Positions 11,038 to 21,790 of a stretch of 64,000 nt of DNA are shown here, in pieces. This stretch comes from Zea mays (Eukaryota > Streptophyta > Magnoliopsida > Poales > Poaceae), in contig NC_050097.1 of the NCBI RefSeq assembly GCF_902167145.1, positions 230,969,034 to 231,033,033 of the forward strand. The letters are read 5' to 3'. The position numbers were made by a program, and so were the translations under genes. Within the stretch, counting starts at the first letter, position 1. Each line of letters opens with the position of its first letter. The notes under the pieces are model-generated. The model was given only the letters and a program-made list of their open reading frames with translations. It was not told the DNA's origin and ran no database searches.

Positions 11038-12521
11038 TGTCGGGGACCATAATTAGGGGTACCCCCAAGACTCCTCATCTCAGCTGGTAACCCCCATCAG
11101 CACAAAGCTGCAAAGGCCTGATGGGTGCGATTAAGTCAAGGCTCGGTCCACTCAAGGGACACGATCTCGCCTCGCCCGAGCCCAGCCTCGGGCAAGGGCA
11201 GCCGACACCGGAGGATTCACGTCTCGCCCGAGGGCCCCCTCAAGCAACGGACACACCTCCGGCTCGCCCGAGGTCCAATCTTCGCCAAGAAGCAACCTTG
11301 GCCAGATCACCACACCGACCGACCGTGTCGCAGGGGCATTTAATGCAAGGATGGCCTGACACCTTATCCTGACGCGCGCCCTTCAGTCGACAGAGCCGAA
11401 GTGACCGCAGTCACTTCGCCGCTCCACTGACCGGCCTGACAAGAAGACAGCGCCGCCTGCGTCGCTCCGACTGCTGTGCCACTCGACAGAGTGAGGCTGA
11501 CAGCAGCCAAGTCCGGCCTCGGGCGCCATAGGAAGCTCCGCCTCACCCGACCCCAGGGCTCGGCCCCTGTCTCGGCCTCGGACGACGAACTCCGCTTCCC
11601 CGACCCCAGGGCTCGGACTCAGCCTCGGCTCCGGAAGTCGACGAACTCCGCCTCGCCCGACCCCAGGGCTCGGACTCAGCCTCGGCTCCGGAAGACGACG
11701 AACTCCGCCTCGCCCGACCCTAGGGCTCGGACTCAGCCTCGGCCTCAGACGATGGTCTCTGCCTCGCCCGACCCAGGGCTCGGACTCGACCTCAACCTCG
11801 GAAGACAGACTCGACCTCGACCTCGGAGGAGCCTCCGCCTCGCCCGACCCAGGGCTCGGACCGACCACGTCATAGGAGGGGCCATCATTACCCTACCCCT
11901 AGCTAGCTCAGGCTACGGGGAACAAGACCGGCGTCCCATCTGGCTCGCCCCGGTAAACAAATAATGATGGCGCCCCGCGTGCTCCATGACGACGGTGGCT
12001 CTCAGCCCCTTACGGAAGCAAGGAGACATCAGCAAGGACTCGATAGCCCCGACAGCTGTCCTTCCGCAAGGCTCCAGCGCTCCTCCGATGGCCACGACAT
12101 CACATGAACAGGGTGCCAAGACCTCTCCGGCTACCACGACGGCATGTACTTAGGGCACTAGCTCCTCTCTGCTAGACACGTTAGCACACTGCTACATCTC
12201 CTATTGTACACCTGGGCCCTCTCCTTACGCCTATAAAAGGAAGGTCCAGGGCTCTCGTACGAGAAGGTTGGCTGCGCGGGGGAATGGGACGACGCGTGAA
12301 GTCTCTTGCTCTCTCCCACGCGGACGCTTGTAACCCCCTACTGCAAGCGCACCCGACCTGGGCGCAGGGCAACACGAAGGCCACGGGTTTCCCCTTTTCT
12401 GCCTGTCTCCCTCTCTCTTGCCCCCCTTCGTGCTCCGTCTCACGCTGACCCATCTGGGCTGGAACACGCGGCGACAATTTACTCGTCGGTCCAGGGACCC
12501 CCCGGGGTCGAAACGCCGACA
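11038..12521 (+). repeat. 3' LTR
   Basis: TGTCGGGGACCATAATTAGG to AAACGCCGACA, same length as the 5' LTR with scattered substitutions and small compensating indels. It is followed by the AATAA target duplication. Confidence 0.93.
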
Positions 12522-12526
12522 AATAA

Positions 12527-13930
12527 TATCCAAATGCCATTGTACAGATCTTGTCTCTCTCACATAGGCTAGGAAGTTTGACCAGTACAACGACCCTACC
12601 ATCCCGAGGATAGATTAGAAATACAATCCAGTGGCCCATGATACCCTCGCTGCACAATACAGATTTCAAATCTTAGTGGTTGTCCAAGCATCAACTTGAA
12701 CTCTCGCAATATCCATTTTACTTACCCAAACTGGTGGGCGGCCATGACACAACCACTTTTCATGGCATTCTTCATGACTCTATACAAGTGCATCCATGTG
12801 TTAAATCTCAACTCGTTCTTCAGTATTTCCGTGCTTCCTCTCTCTCTCTCTTGTCAAGCTTCAAGCTGACTAGCTTGTCATGATTGTCTGGTATATTATA
12901 ACCCTTGATGACTCCCTTGTTAATACGCATCAGAGAGAGGTAATGAACATTTTCGCCCAATCTCTCGCATACATATGCTTGCATCGTGCAAGGACACAAG
13001 GCATGACATTATTACTATTATTCTTTCCTATAGTAGCGTGAGTAATGTAAGTGTGTGAAAATTGCAATTAACTTACAGAGAAAATAAGGTGACTTGAGTG
13101 AGGTTGAGGTCCTTGTGCCACAGGAGCCTATGCATGTCGTGGAAATCTACCACTATATCATCTGATCAGAAGGAAACACACTTCTGCGGCATGTGGATAA
13201 TGAAAGAACACACACCTACTTTTGCCGCCTCCATGTACCAAATGTGGAACATCCTCACATCCCATGGCTCCTCCGTGAGTTCACCCAAGGTTAACATGAA
13301 CTTGACCGACTCATGGTTTTTAGGGCAGTCATCCGAATGGGGCCATGCAACTGGTGACTTGGGGCTATACAGTACATGAGATAGTCAAACTTTGCTAGTA
13401 ACTCCAACTATGATATCGTTCATAAGCAGACCTTGGAAACATAACTGAGCTTCAGTATTCTTTTGCTATGCTGATGACCGCATTCTCCATGTTGGTGTAC
13501 CCATGACTGGGCCCCACTACTTGTGTCTGTGGATGTGATGTCTTTTTTGGTGTGGGCAGACATGATTGTTCATCCTCCTTTGGATCACTTGCAGGGGTGT
13601 AGTGTTGTCGGGTGATGTTGCCGACCTTCTTCCTTGTTGTGCCTTGCTAGTGACAGGAGGACTGCCTAGTGAGTTGTCTGGCGGATTGCCGCCTAGTTCA
13701 CTGTCACTATGGTGGTGGTCGTTGTCGCCATCGTGACGCATGGGAGACGTTGACGGATGTGATGACATCGTATCTTCAACTAGGTATATGTTTGACTTGT
13801 CCCAAAGCACTTCCTTGCCTTCAATGCTCCCGTCTAGAGTGGGTATGTCAATTTCATCGTCTATGTGTTCCGGGTGGACCTAGTTGACCAGCACCTTGGC
13901 ATACCTGTTTGGAATTCTCTTGCCACCATA
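12527..13930 (-). pseudogene. CACTA-type Ulp1 (C48) cysteine peptidase gene remnant
   Basis: Read on the minus strand from 13930 down, one frame gives YVTDMYGGKRIPNRYAKVL..EIDIPTLDGS..VLWDKSNIYLV (one internal stop). Further on comes FHIWYMEAAKVGV..IVVDFHDMHRLL (13090-13300), a block typical of the Ulp1-containing genes carried by plant CACTA elements. At 12669-12527 it reads GHWIVFLIYPRDGRVVVL, which fits the His/Trp part of a Ulp1 catalytic domain. The active-site Asp expected just after VVVL is not evident, and stops and frame changes occur throughout. The Ty3 element inserted at 12522 cuts it off before the Cys box. The family would remove SUMO-like modifiers in the nucleus; this copy is dead. 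Confidence 0.6.
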
Positions 13931-14139
13931 CATGTCAGTGACGTAGCTAGAATTTTAGTGATGGGTGGTCGAGTTTATTTTTTTCATAATAGAAGTGGTA
14001 CAATCAACAAATAAGCATGTAATATTTTTTTACTAAATATAATATGGTCAAATAAAAAGGTCATACAATCATCTAACATTTTATAAATAAAGTGTAAAAG
14101 TCATCTGACATCTTAAAAAACTATAAAAATAGCAAATAC
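13931..14139. other. AT-rich spacer, nothing recognised
   Basis: AT-rich sequence with A/T runs between the Ulp1 remnant and the next LTR. I see no ORF, repeat end or motif. Confidence 0.5.
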
Positions 14140-14144
14140 AATAT

Positions 14145-14714
14145 TGTTGGGCACCAAATTGAGCTGCGGACGGTCCGCGCCTGTGGGCCGGACGGTCCGC
14201 GTGTGCGCAGAACAGATTAGGGTTCCGAGTTTTATGCTACGGTTGTTAGCTAGATTCGCGGAATTAGCTCGGAATTTAGTTTGTAAAGGGTCCAGCCCCC
14301 CTCCTCTATAAATAGAGAGGTATACGGCCGATTTTTAATCATCAATCGAATCAATAACACTTCTATTTCACATTTATTTCCTAGGAGTAGTTCTAGTCTA
14401 GTTCTAGTTTAGCCTTCCAATCCCCAAATTATTCACTTCTCTTCGACTCTATGTCGATTAGAGGAGTCTAGGTTGGCCTGCCGAGCCTAGACATCACCTA
14501 GGATCTCTCCTCCCCGACGGGGTCCCTCCCGGGAGCGAGATCCAGGCGCCACCGGTGATCTTCCGCCGCCCCTGCGCACGCGCAGACCGTTCGGACCGTC
14601 CGGTCGTCAGGCATGAACCCTAGCCTCATGCCAGGCCGCGGACCGTCCGCCCCTGTGTAGAGAGCACCACCGCTGGTTCGTGTTGAGTGATTGGCGCCCC
14701 AAAAGGCGTCAACA
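14145..14714 (+). repeat. 5' LTR of the second Ty3 element
   Basis: TGTTGGGCACC to GGCGTCAACA, with a TATA box (CTATAAATAGAG, 14305-14317) and several GGACGGTCCG motifs. No partner LTR is in the window, so the boundaries rest on the TG..CA ends and the adjacent primer binding site. Confidence 0.75.
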
Positions 14715-14719
14715 TACTT

Positions 14720-14738
14720 TTTGGCGACTCCGCTGGGG
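14720..14738 (+). other. Primer binding site
   Basis: TTTGGCGACTCCGCTGGGG starts a few bases after the LTR end, in the expected position. tRNA not assigned. Confidence 0.6.
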
Positions 14739-14771
14739 ACAACACATCTAGACCCATCAAATCGGCCCTCA

Positions 14772-17029
14772 ATGGCCGGTTCAAGTGAAGTCTCCCCCAG
14801 CAACATTATAGAGCCGACTTGGGAAACCTTGCCGGTTGATGAACAGCTCTAGTTTGAGGAGCATAAGGAGTAGCTGATTCAAGAGGCGAGAGCAAAGTTC
14901 CTAGCCAACTTCAAGGTGGATAGGAACAATAAAGTCGTCCGACAACGGGCGACGGATCCAGCTTCGCTCTGACCCACACCAGATATCCCTAATGTAAGTA
15001 ACACAAACGAGCTACAATCTCTTAAGAATTATGTAGACGAACAGCAAGAACAAATACAGAATATCATAGGGGGTATGCAAAACAATTATAGGATACTAGT
15101 ATGTGCATTTGATAAATCTAGTATTGCAAATTTTCCATCGCACGAGGTTGAATTAGGGGGTAACACGCGTAATACATCGGCTATAGGTTGTCACGACCAG
15201 TCACAACCGCTTTATGGGATGCCGATGGACACATACCCTGAGCAACCGCAAATCGGCAGTAAATCAGCCGATCTGCACATGCCCGGACCGTCTGCACGTG
15301 AGCGCGGACCATCCGGGCCAGCAACAGCCGGGCCCATTTTTATTGAGTTACCCAGACATGCATCCGAGCCACCACATATGACACATAATCTAAACTACCC
15401 AGTCGGACCATCCACATACAACGATGGACGGTCCACATATAATCACGAACGGTCCGGGCACATGTCCGGACAGTCCGCACATGACTTTTTTGAGCAGGAT
15501 TGTTACCTGAATCCTCACCCGTCCCAGCAACACTTCCCATCACATTACGTGATGCATCAACCCATTAATACAAAATCTCGAGCCCAGGAAAGCTTTCTGG
15601 CCCTGCCTAGAAGGCCGGAAAGGAACGATCAATCCTATGAGTCGTATAGGGTAAATGGCAATGCGCCACATAGCTCAAACCAATGGGGGGGGGGGAAGAC
15701 AACACGCTAATATCCAGCCAACCCCACCTATGTTTGACCAGAGAGCCGGTGGTCTCGCACCGACTGCCATCGACATAGTGAGGGAGGAAATAGCCGGGGC
15801 GTTCCGGGATAAGCTCGGAGTAAGCATGGTACCTGGGGGGCAATCATATCGGAAACCTTATGACAACCGATTTGATCACCACCCATACCCCCAGGGAACC
15901 AGGATACCCGAATTCGCAACATTTTTGGGTGACAAAGGAAAAAACACGCGCGAACACATAGGAAGTTCTTAGCACAATTATGAGAATTGGCCGACATAGA
16001 AGCATTTCACGTACGTTTATTTTCATTGTCTTTAACAGCAACCGCGTTTGCGTGGTACGCCACTTTACCTCCTAATTCTATTTCGTCATGGGGGGAGTTA
16101 GAACAAAAATTCCATGACCATTTTTTCTCTGGTGACTATGAGTTAGATTTGGTAGACCTAGTGGCCCTGCGACAGGGGAAGGATGAGTCGGTTAATGAAT
16201 ACATCCGGAGGTTCCGGGATACAAGAAACCGATGCTTCCAAATACACTTAGCAGAAAAACAGCTAGCAGGATTAGCCTTTAATGGACTACGATATTATTT
16301 AAAAGAAAGATTAGAAGGCATCCAATTTTTTACGCTAGCACAATTACACAAGAGAGCTTTGGCTGTGAAATCCGAAGCAAAGAGACTACCAAAACCATTC
16401 GTCACAATGTCCATATAGTAGAGTGCGACCAAAGTAGCTCGGATGACGAATCAACAGAAGTGTACACTGCTGAAATGGTTTGGCCAAAGCAGGCCAAATC
16501 TTCGGCTTGTTCCTCCTTGCAGCCGGTTCAAAATAAACAACAAGAGGAGGTTAAATTTACATTTAATGTTGGTAAATGTGATAAGATATTTGATGAATTA
16601 CTCAAAAATGGCAACATTAAAATAAATCACACTGTTCCATCCGCCGACGAGCTGAAACGTCGTGCATACTGCAAGTGGCATAACTCATTTTATCATGCCA
16701 CTAATGATTGTAATGTATTCCGTCGACAGATTCAATCGGCCATTAACGAAGGACGATTGAAATTTCAGGAAATGCAGGTGGACACGGAGCCCTTTTCAAT
16801 GAACATGATCGATTTTGAGGGCAAGAGGATCTTGGTTCGGCCAAACAGAGCCGATAAGGGCAAAGACAAAGAGATAATCATCGGCAACACAATAGAGGCC
16901 GATGGCAATCATAAAATTTCTTGCAGGAAAGTGGTGGCCGAGAAGACCCCCGATGGAGGGGAGACTCTTAAGGTGACCATCACGACCTCCAGCGCTGGGG
17001 GCAAGCGCAGGCCAAGGAGCAGGAGCTAG
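14772..17029 (+). pseudogene. gag: gag of the second Ty3 element, several stops and frameshifts
   Basis: It starts MAGSSEVSPSN at 14772 with early in-frame stops, then stays open in the same frame from 15075 to a G-homopolymer near 15683, where the frame slips. A second slip falls near 15960. The capsid core is clear at 15987-16418 (FSLSLTATAFAWYATLPPNSI..SWGELEQKFHDHFF..NEYIRRFRDTRNRC). The block at 16460-17029 carries the nucleocapsid-like YCKWHNSFYHATNDCNVFRRQI motif in two halves (C-x2-H and H-x4-C spacing). Gag would build the particle; this copy is defective. Confidence 0.8.
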
Positions 17030-18000
17030 TGTTGCGCATCTCGGACGGTCCGACGCACAGGCGCAGACGGTCCAGAGAATTCCAGCGGACGGTCCGATCA
17101 TACTCAAGACCCGCAACGACCGCGTACCTTCAAACCACGACGACCAGAGATAGGTATGTGGAAAACAAATACATTTAAAGCAGCTGGTCGGCTGGTCAAA
17201 TCCAGCCCGACTTTCGATCAATTATTGTCCAAATATGTGAAAAAGAAGGCCGGCCCAGTGACCGGCCAGCAAAGCGACCTCGCTCGCCCATTTGTGAGCA
17301 ATGTCAGGTAAGACCGATTGGACCACCCCACCAATCGGAAGAAATGGAAGGTCATACTGTCGAATTGAGACCTAACATACCTACATGGACACCTCCACCC
17401 CCTTATCCACCTATGCCATATCCATACACATATTTACCTCCACCATATGTCCCAAATCAAATGTGGGGCATACCACCAAATCCATTTGGGATGCCACAGT
17501 ACCCCGCTTGGGGGGCACCCCAAACATCTGTATTCAACAGTTTGGCACCTCCAGTACAAGACCGATTGAGCGTCGCTCAATTCGGTCACCAGACACAGGC
17601 CCAACAAGATTGCTGGAGTACTCGGCCTCAAATGCCGACCAATCCTGCAGGGGGGCATATACCTGCAGCGACCGAAAGGACAACAAAAAAGGATATCATC
17701 AAATAGGTACTGCAGATGTCATCATACAGGAAGATAATGAAGGGCTGATGATTTTTGGTGAATCGGCCAACACAACCAAAAAAAGAAGATACGGCTACCA
17801 TCAAAACAGCCGTTCCAAAATACTCCATGCCTCGATGGTGCCAAGCGGGATTGATACGGTCCCAAAAGCTAAAATTACAGCACCTAAGAGTAAAAGAGAG
17901 CCAGGAAAAGGAGGCGGAAAAGATATTCAATGACACACATCCACAGTACCCGCCACCATAAAAGAAATGGAGACCAAAGGCTGTTGAGGAAAAGCAAATG
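17030..18000 (+). pseudogene. Proline-rich gag-protease spacer of the second Ty3 element
   Basis: The open stretch 17344-17706 is Pro/Tyr-rich (PPPPYPPMPYPYTYLPPPY). It continues in shifted frames with basic residues to about 17960. No enzymatic motif. It lies between the nucleocapsid region and protease and belongs to the same polyprotein. Confidence 0.55.
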
Positions 18001-19203
18001 ACCACAAAAATAGAAAATAAAACAACACTTGTGCAGTACCCTGCGGGTATGGGAGACAGCCTGGCTAACAAGGCCGGACAATCTGCACCAGGCGCGGACC
18101 GTCCGACTCCTGAGTCCGGACCGTTCGCACCACACCAGAACGCCTTCGACGATGTGCCAACACCAATGGAGGAGGACGACCTACTGGGAGAAGACCTGGT
18201 CGACTATGAAGCTTCTCCAGAGCGCCCAGGTATGGATGTAAATGTTATTACATTTTCCGCCGATTGTACTATTGTCGACGACGATGAACCTATTGTTGCC
18301 CAGTTTGATTTTGGTCCTAAAAAGCTGCCTTTACTAAACCAAAGGAATCGGTAAATCATTTAAAACCGCTCTTCGTGCACGGTCACATTGATGGAATACC
18401 AATTGCTGAAATGTTGGTAGATGGAGGGGCAGCTGTAAATCTAATGCCTTATTCATTATACAGAAAATTAGGTAACCAATATGACGAACTTGTCAAGACC
18501 AACATGACCCTCAGTGGTGTTAGAACTGATAGTTCGATCAAAGCTAGGGGAGTCACGTCCGTTGAATTAACCATCGGGACTAAGACCCTTGCCGCTGCAT
18601 TCTTCGTCGCTGATGTAGAAGGAAATTATAGTCTAATCCTAGGCAGAGATTAGATTCATGTCAACCAATGTATACCTTCTACATTACATCAAATGTTAAT
18701 ACAATGGGTAGGCGATGATATAGAACAAGTACATGCTGATGTATCGGCCTGTATCGCTGTGGCCGATGCCCCTATACTCTGGACTTATGAGACTGCTACA
18801 TGTCTCACAGGAGTAGATTTTTATGATTATCAGTTCATAAGTATAGATAAGAAGGGTTTCATTCCTGTAATGCTAGAGCCGATGGAGAATCGGCTAAATC
18901 CTAAATAAAGTTTAAATGATGAGTACACACAAAATTCATGAGTCCTTGGTCACGGACAGTTCGACTTCTAAGGCCGGATGGTCTAGTCTTTCACAAAACA
19001 GTTTGGACTTTAAGACCAAACATCTACCACAGCGTAAAGACAGTATTATGGATAATCCGGCCCCCGAGACCGGAGAGTCCGCCATCACACAAAGATCATC
19101 TGATTCCTCTGTGGGGGACATGATAGAGGAATTCAGTGATCTTGATAAACTAGGACAGGGGTTTACATCGGCCGATCCTTTGGAGGAGATTGACATAGGA
19201 GAT
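18001..19203 (+). pseudogene. Retropepsin-like protease and linker to reverse transcriptase, truncated
   Basis: After an acidic segment (PTPMEEDDLLGEDLVDYEAS, 18160-18220) the aspartic protease reads HGHIDGIPIAEMLVDGGAAV then NLMPYSLYRKL (about 18376-18460), with the active-site DGG, ending in NYSLILGRD before TAG at 18651-18653. The reading continues at 18693-18908 and 18916-19203, ending in the EEIDIGD linker that normally precedes reverse transcriptase. An LTR insertion interrupts it there. Frames change near 18355. Confidence 0.75.
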
Positions 19204-19729
19204 TGTAGCATCCCAAAAATTCAAATCTTGGAATTTTCTCAAACTCGCTCTAAATTCAAAATGAATTTCAAATTTCATTTAAAAATGTTTGTTTGCGAGT
19301 TGATATCAACAAATAAAATATAGTGGTCTATATTATCTCTAAAATCCTCCTCAAAATATCCTACAAATATTTCTCCAGTGATCCCCTTCAAATTCTTTCC
19401 AGAAATACTGCCCAGATATTTCCCTAGTGACCCCCTCTGATTCTTCACAAAAATACTACCCAAATATTCCACCGATAATTCTCTAGATATTTTCCTCCTC
19501 AGAAATACCTTCAGAGTCATTTTTACAGTCCATACAAATATTTTCTAAATAACTTTCCTCATGCTCATACATATGTATGCCTCTGGTGTCATACGGTGAG
19601 CTCTACAAGCTAATTACACTTATACAAGACAAATCCATGCTAATCTTTCACTAATCCTCTCATTCTCCCACTAATCCTCTCACCCCTCCCCCTAATCCCC
19701 CCACCATGGCTATAAATAGAGGGGCAAGG
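19204..19729 (+). repeat. 5' LTR of the long-LTR element, left part
   Basis: AT- and C-rich LTR sequence with a TATA box (CTATAAATAGAGG, 19710-19722) just before the copia insertion point. It is continued at 31461. Confidence 0.72.
19711..19718 (+). promoter_or_regulatory. TATA box of the interrupted LTR
   Basis: TATAAATA sits 11 bp from the copia insertion site, so the nested insertion separates this promoter from the rest of its element. Confidence 0.55.
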
Positions 19730-21770
19730 TGAAAGTTGCCTAGAGGGGGGTGAATAGGCAAGTTAAAACTTTTTCAACAAAAACTAGAAGCAAACTGGGT
19801 AAAACTGAATTGATCTCGAAATTCACCCAGTTAACTTTAGAAATGAGATGTTCTAAATGATCCATAGGGTTCAAAGTAGTAGATCTGAGAAGGGCACTTC
19901 TCAAAATCCACACACCAAAAGGATATAAACAAATCTTCCACGAAATGGTGAGAGAACAAAGAACACAAACACACAATGAGCAAGAACACAAGAGACACAA
20001 GATTTATCCCGAGGTTCGGTCACACCACTAAGGTGCCCTACTTCCTCGTTGAGGCGCCCACAAAGAGCCGGGTCTCTTTCAACCCTAATCCTCCCTTTGC
20101 CGACCACAAAGTTCAAGCCCACGCAATAATCTTTGCTCAAACGAGCGGGTAATACAAACTTTCTTGTGGTCTTCCACAAGATTTGGAGACTCACAAGAGA
20201 CACCTAGTCGTCTAGGAGCTAGAAGCTCCAAGAGTAATGAATCCACACAGAACTCGATGTAGTACCAAAGCTCGAATCAAGAAGAGCAAGAGAGATTTGG
20301 AGATGAAGCACAAAAACTGCAGCTCTCAAACTCACTCAAAGATTTCTCTCCAAAGATTTGAAATGGGAGAGGCAAGAGGTGTGTGAGAGAGAGTGGGAGG
20401 TGTTTCTCAGGTTAGGAATGGAGTCCAAGTCATGCTGTTCTATCGAGGAGAGAGATGGGAGTGAGTATATATAGGTGGGGCTCCAAAACTAGCCGTTTTT
20501 GACTTTTCTGCCCAAAAACCGGTTGAACCGGTCCCAAAACCGGTTGAACCGGTTTTTCAAAAAGCTGCGCACAGCTTTTTGGCTGACACAGCAGACTGGC
20601 AGAAAAAAGTGAACAGTGCAAAAACCGGTTGAACCTGTTTTAAAACCGGTTGAACCTGCTTCCACCAGACAAAAACCGGTTGAGTGTCCGGTTGAGTGTC
20701 CGGCTGAACCAGTATTTTCCAAAAAGGTGAACAGTGCAAAAACCGGTTGAACCTGTTTTTCCAAAAAGCAATTTTGGCCAAGATAGACTTAAAAAGGTTG
20801 TACTACATACTTTCACTAAGGATTAACAAGGGTAAAATGGAAGTTTTAGATCAAGGATTTTGAGCTTTAGTACCAACACCAACCTTCTTTATGGACCCCC
20901 CTTGATAGTACGACGATTCCTATACTCAAGTCAAATAAAATATAATTAAGTAAACTCCTTGAGTCATTGGTGTCTCAAGTGTGATTTCTCCATGATGTTG
21001 CTTCATAAGGATCACAAACATCTTTGTCTCACCTTTTGAAGCAAACACAAATCGAGCCTGTGACTTTTGCCATTTCACCATATAGGAGTTCAAATCATGG
21101 CTTCAAGTCACCTTACTGATGCATCAACACGTTGTAACTCTTCATAGCTGATAAGTTCATCGACTTAGTGCAAGTACTCTCTTCTTCACCTTAGCCATGG
21201 TACCTCGGTCTACAAGCCATCGCTTGGCCTTCACCTTCGCTTAGTTCCTCGAAGCCCTTTCCTTGCTATCTTCACCCTATCAAGCCATTCTTGAGTCACA
21301 TCCTATTGAGCATCCATTGAGAGAATCATTTTTCAATATTGTGAACCTTGCTTGAATGTCATCTAGATATAACTGCTAAGATCAATCAAGCTCTAGTTTG
21401 ATTCTCATATATTCATATATGGACTAATAGTAATATGGTCAAGCCAATTCACGATTCATCATATCTTATTCACTTTGGCTTGACCAATCCTCTTAATCAC
21501 TTCAACCTCTATTATGATCATATTTATGCATAGTGATTTCTCAGGACTTGTCCATTTATTCAAACCAATATAGAGACCATATTATATCCATTTGCATTGT
21601 CTCACTGGTTATTTGACCTTGTGTTGAACCTTGTTCACTGATCATTATACACTATTCAAGTATATTCATCATACTGAATTTCCTGTTCAACACTTAGCAA
21701 ACTTGTTAGACCTTTAAATGTGTTGTTATCCAAATCACCAAAACTCACAAAAGGGATGAATGCACTTTCA
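19730..21770 (-). repeat. 3' LTR (left copy) of the copia element
   Basis: About 2.04 kb, nearly identical to 29413-31455. It contains a cluster of AAACCGGTTGA motifs (20517-20750) and a minus-strand TATA box CTATATATA near 20466-20474. Confidence 0.92.
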
Positions 21771-21790
21771 GTCTCCCCCTTTTTGGTGAT
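21771..21790 (-). other. Polypurine tract of the copia element
   Basis: On the minus strand ATCACCAAAAAGGGGGAGAC lies directly before the TGAAAGTGC start of the LTR, as in SIRE/Maximus copia elements. Confidence 0.75.

Larger units (their letters stand above)
2230..12521 (+). mobile_element. Complete Ty3/gypsy-type LTR retrotransposon lacking integrase
   Basis: The two LTRs (2230-3713 and 11038-12521, both 1484 bp) begin TGTCGGG and end CGCCGACA and are flanked by a perfect 5-bp duplication AATAA (2225-2229 and 12522-12526). A primer binding site follows the 5' LTR and a polypurine tract precedes the 3' LTR. The interior codes for gag, protease, reverse transcriptase and RNase H in Ty3 order, with several stops and frameshifts. 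The integrase is missing: reading dissolves about 9090. The LTRs differ by a few percent by eye, so the insertion is not very recent. It landed between the RBOH remnant and an Ulp1 remnant. Confidence 0.93.
14145..19203 (+). mobile_element. 5' half of a second Ty3/gypsy element (LTR, gag, protease), truncated
   Basis: It starts with a 570-bp LTR (14145-14714), a primer binding site and a gag-protease region. It stops abruptly at 19203, where the TGTAGCATCCC start of another LTR has inserted in the linker before reverse transcriptase (..PLEEIDIGD). No reverse transcriptase or 3' LTR of this element is seen in the window. CGGACGGTCCG-type palindromic motifs recur in the LTR and between coding blocks. 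Confidence 0.82.

Noticed and set aside
20430..20781. Minus-strand ORFs with repeated VQPVF / STGF units
   Set aside because: Translation of the AACCGGTT motif cluster in the copia LTR; the same ORFs recur in the other LTR.
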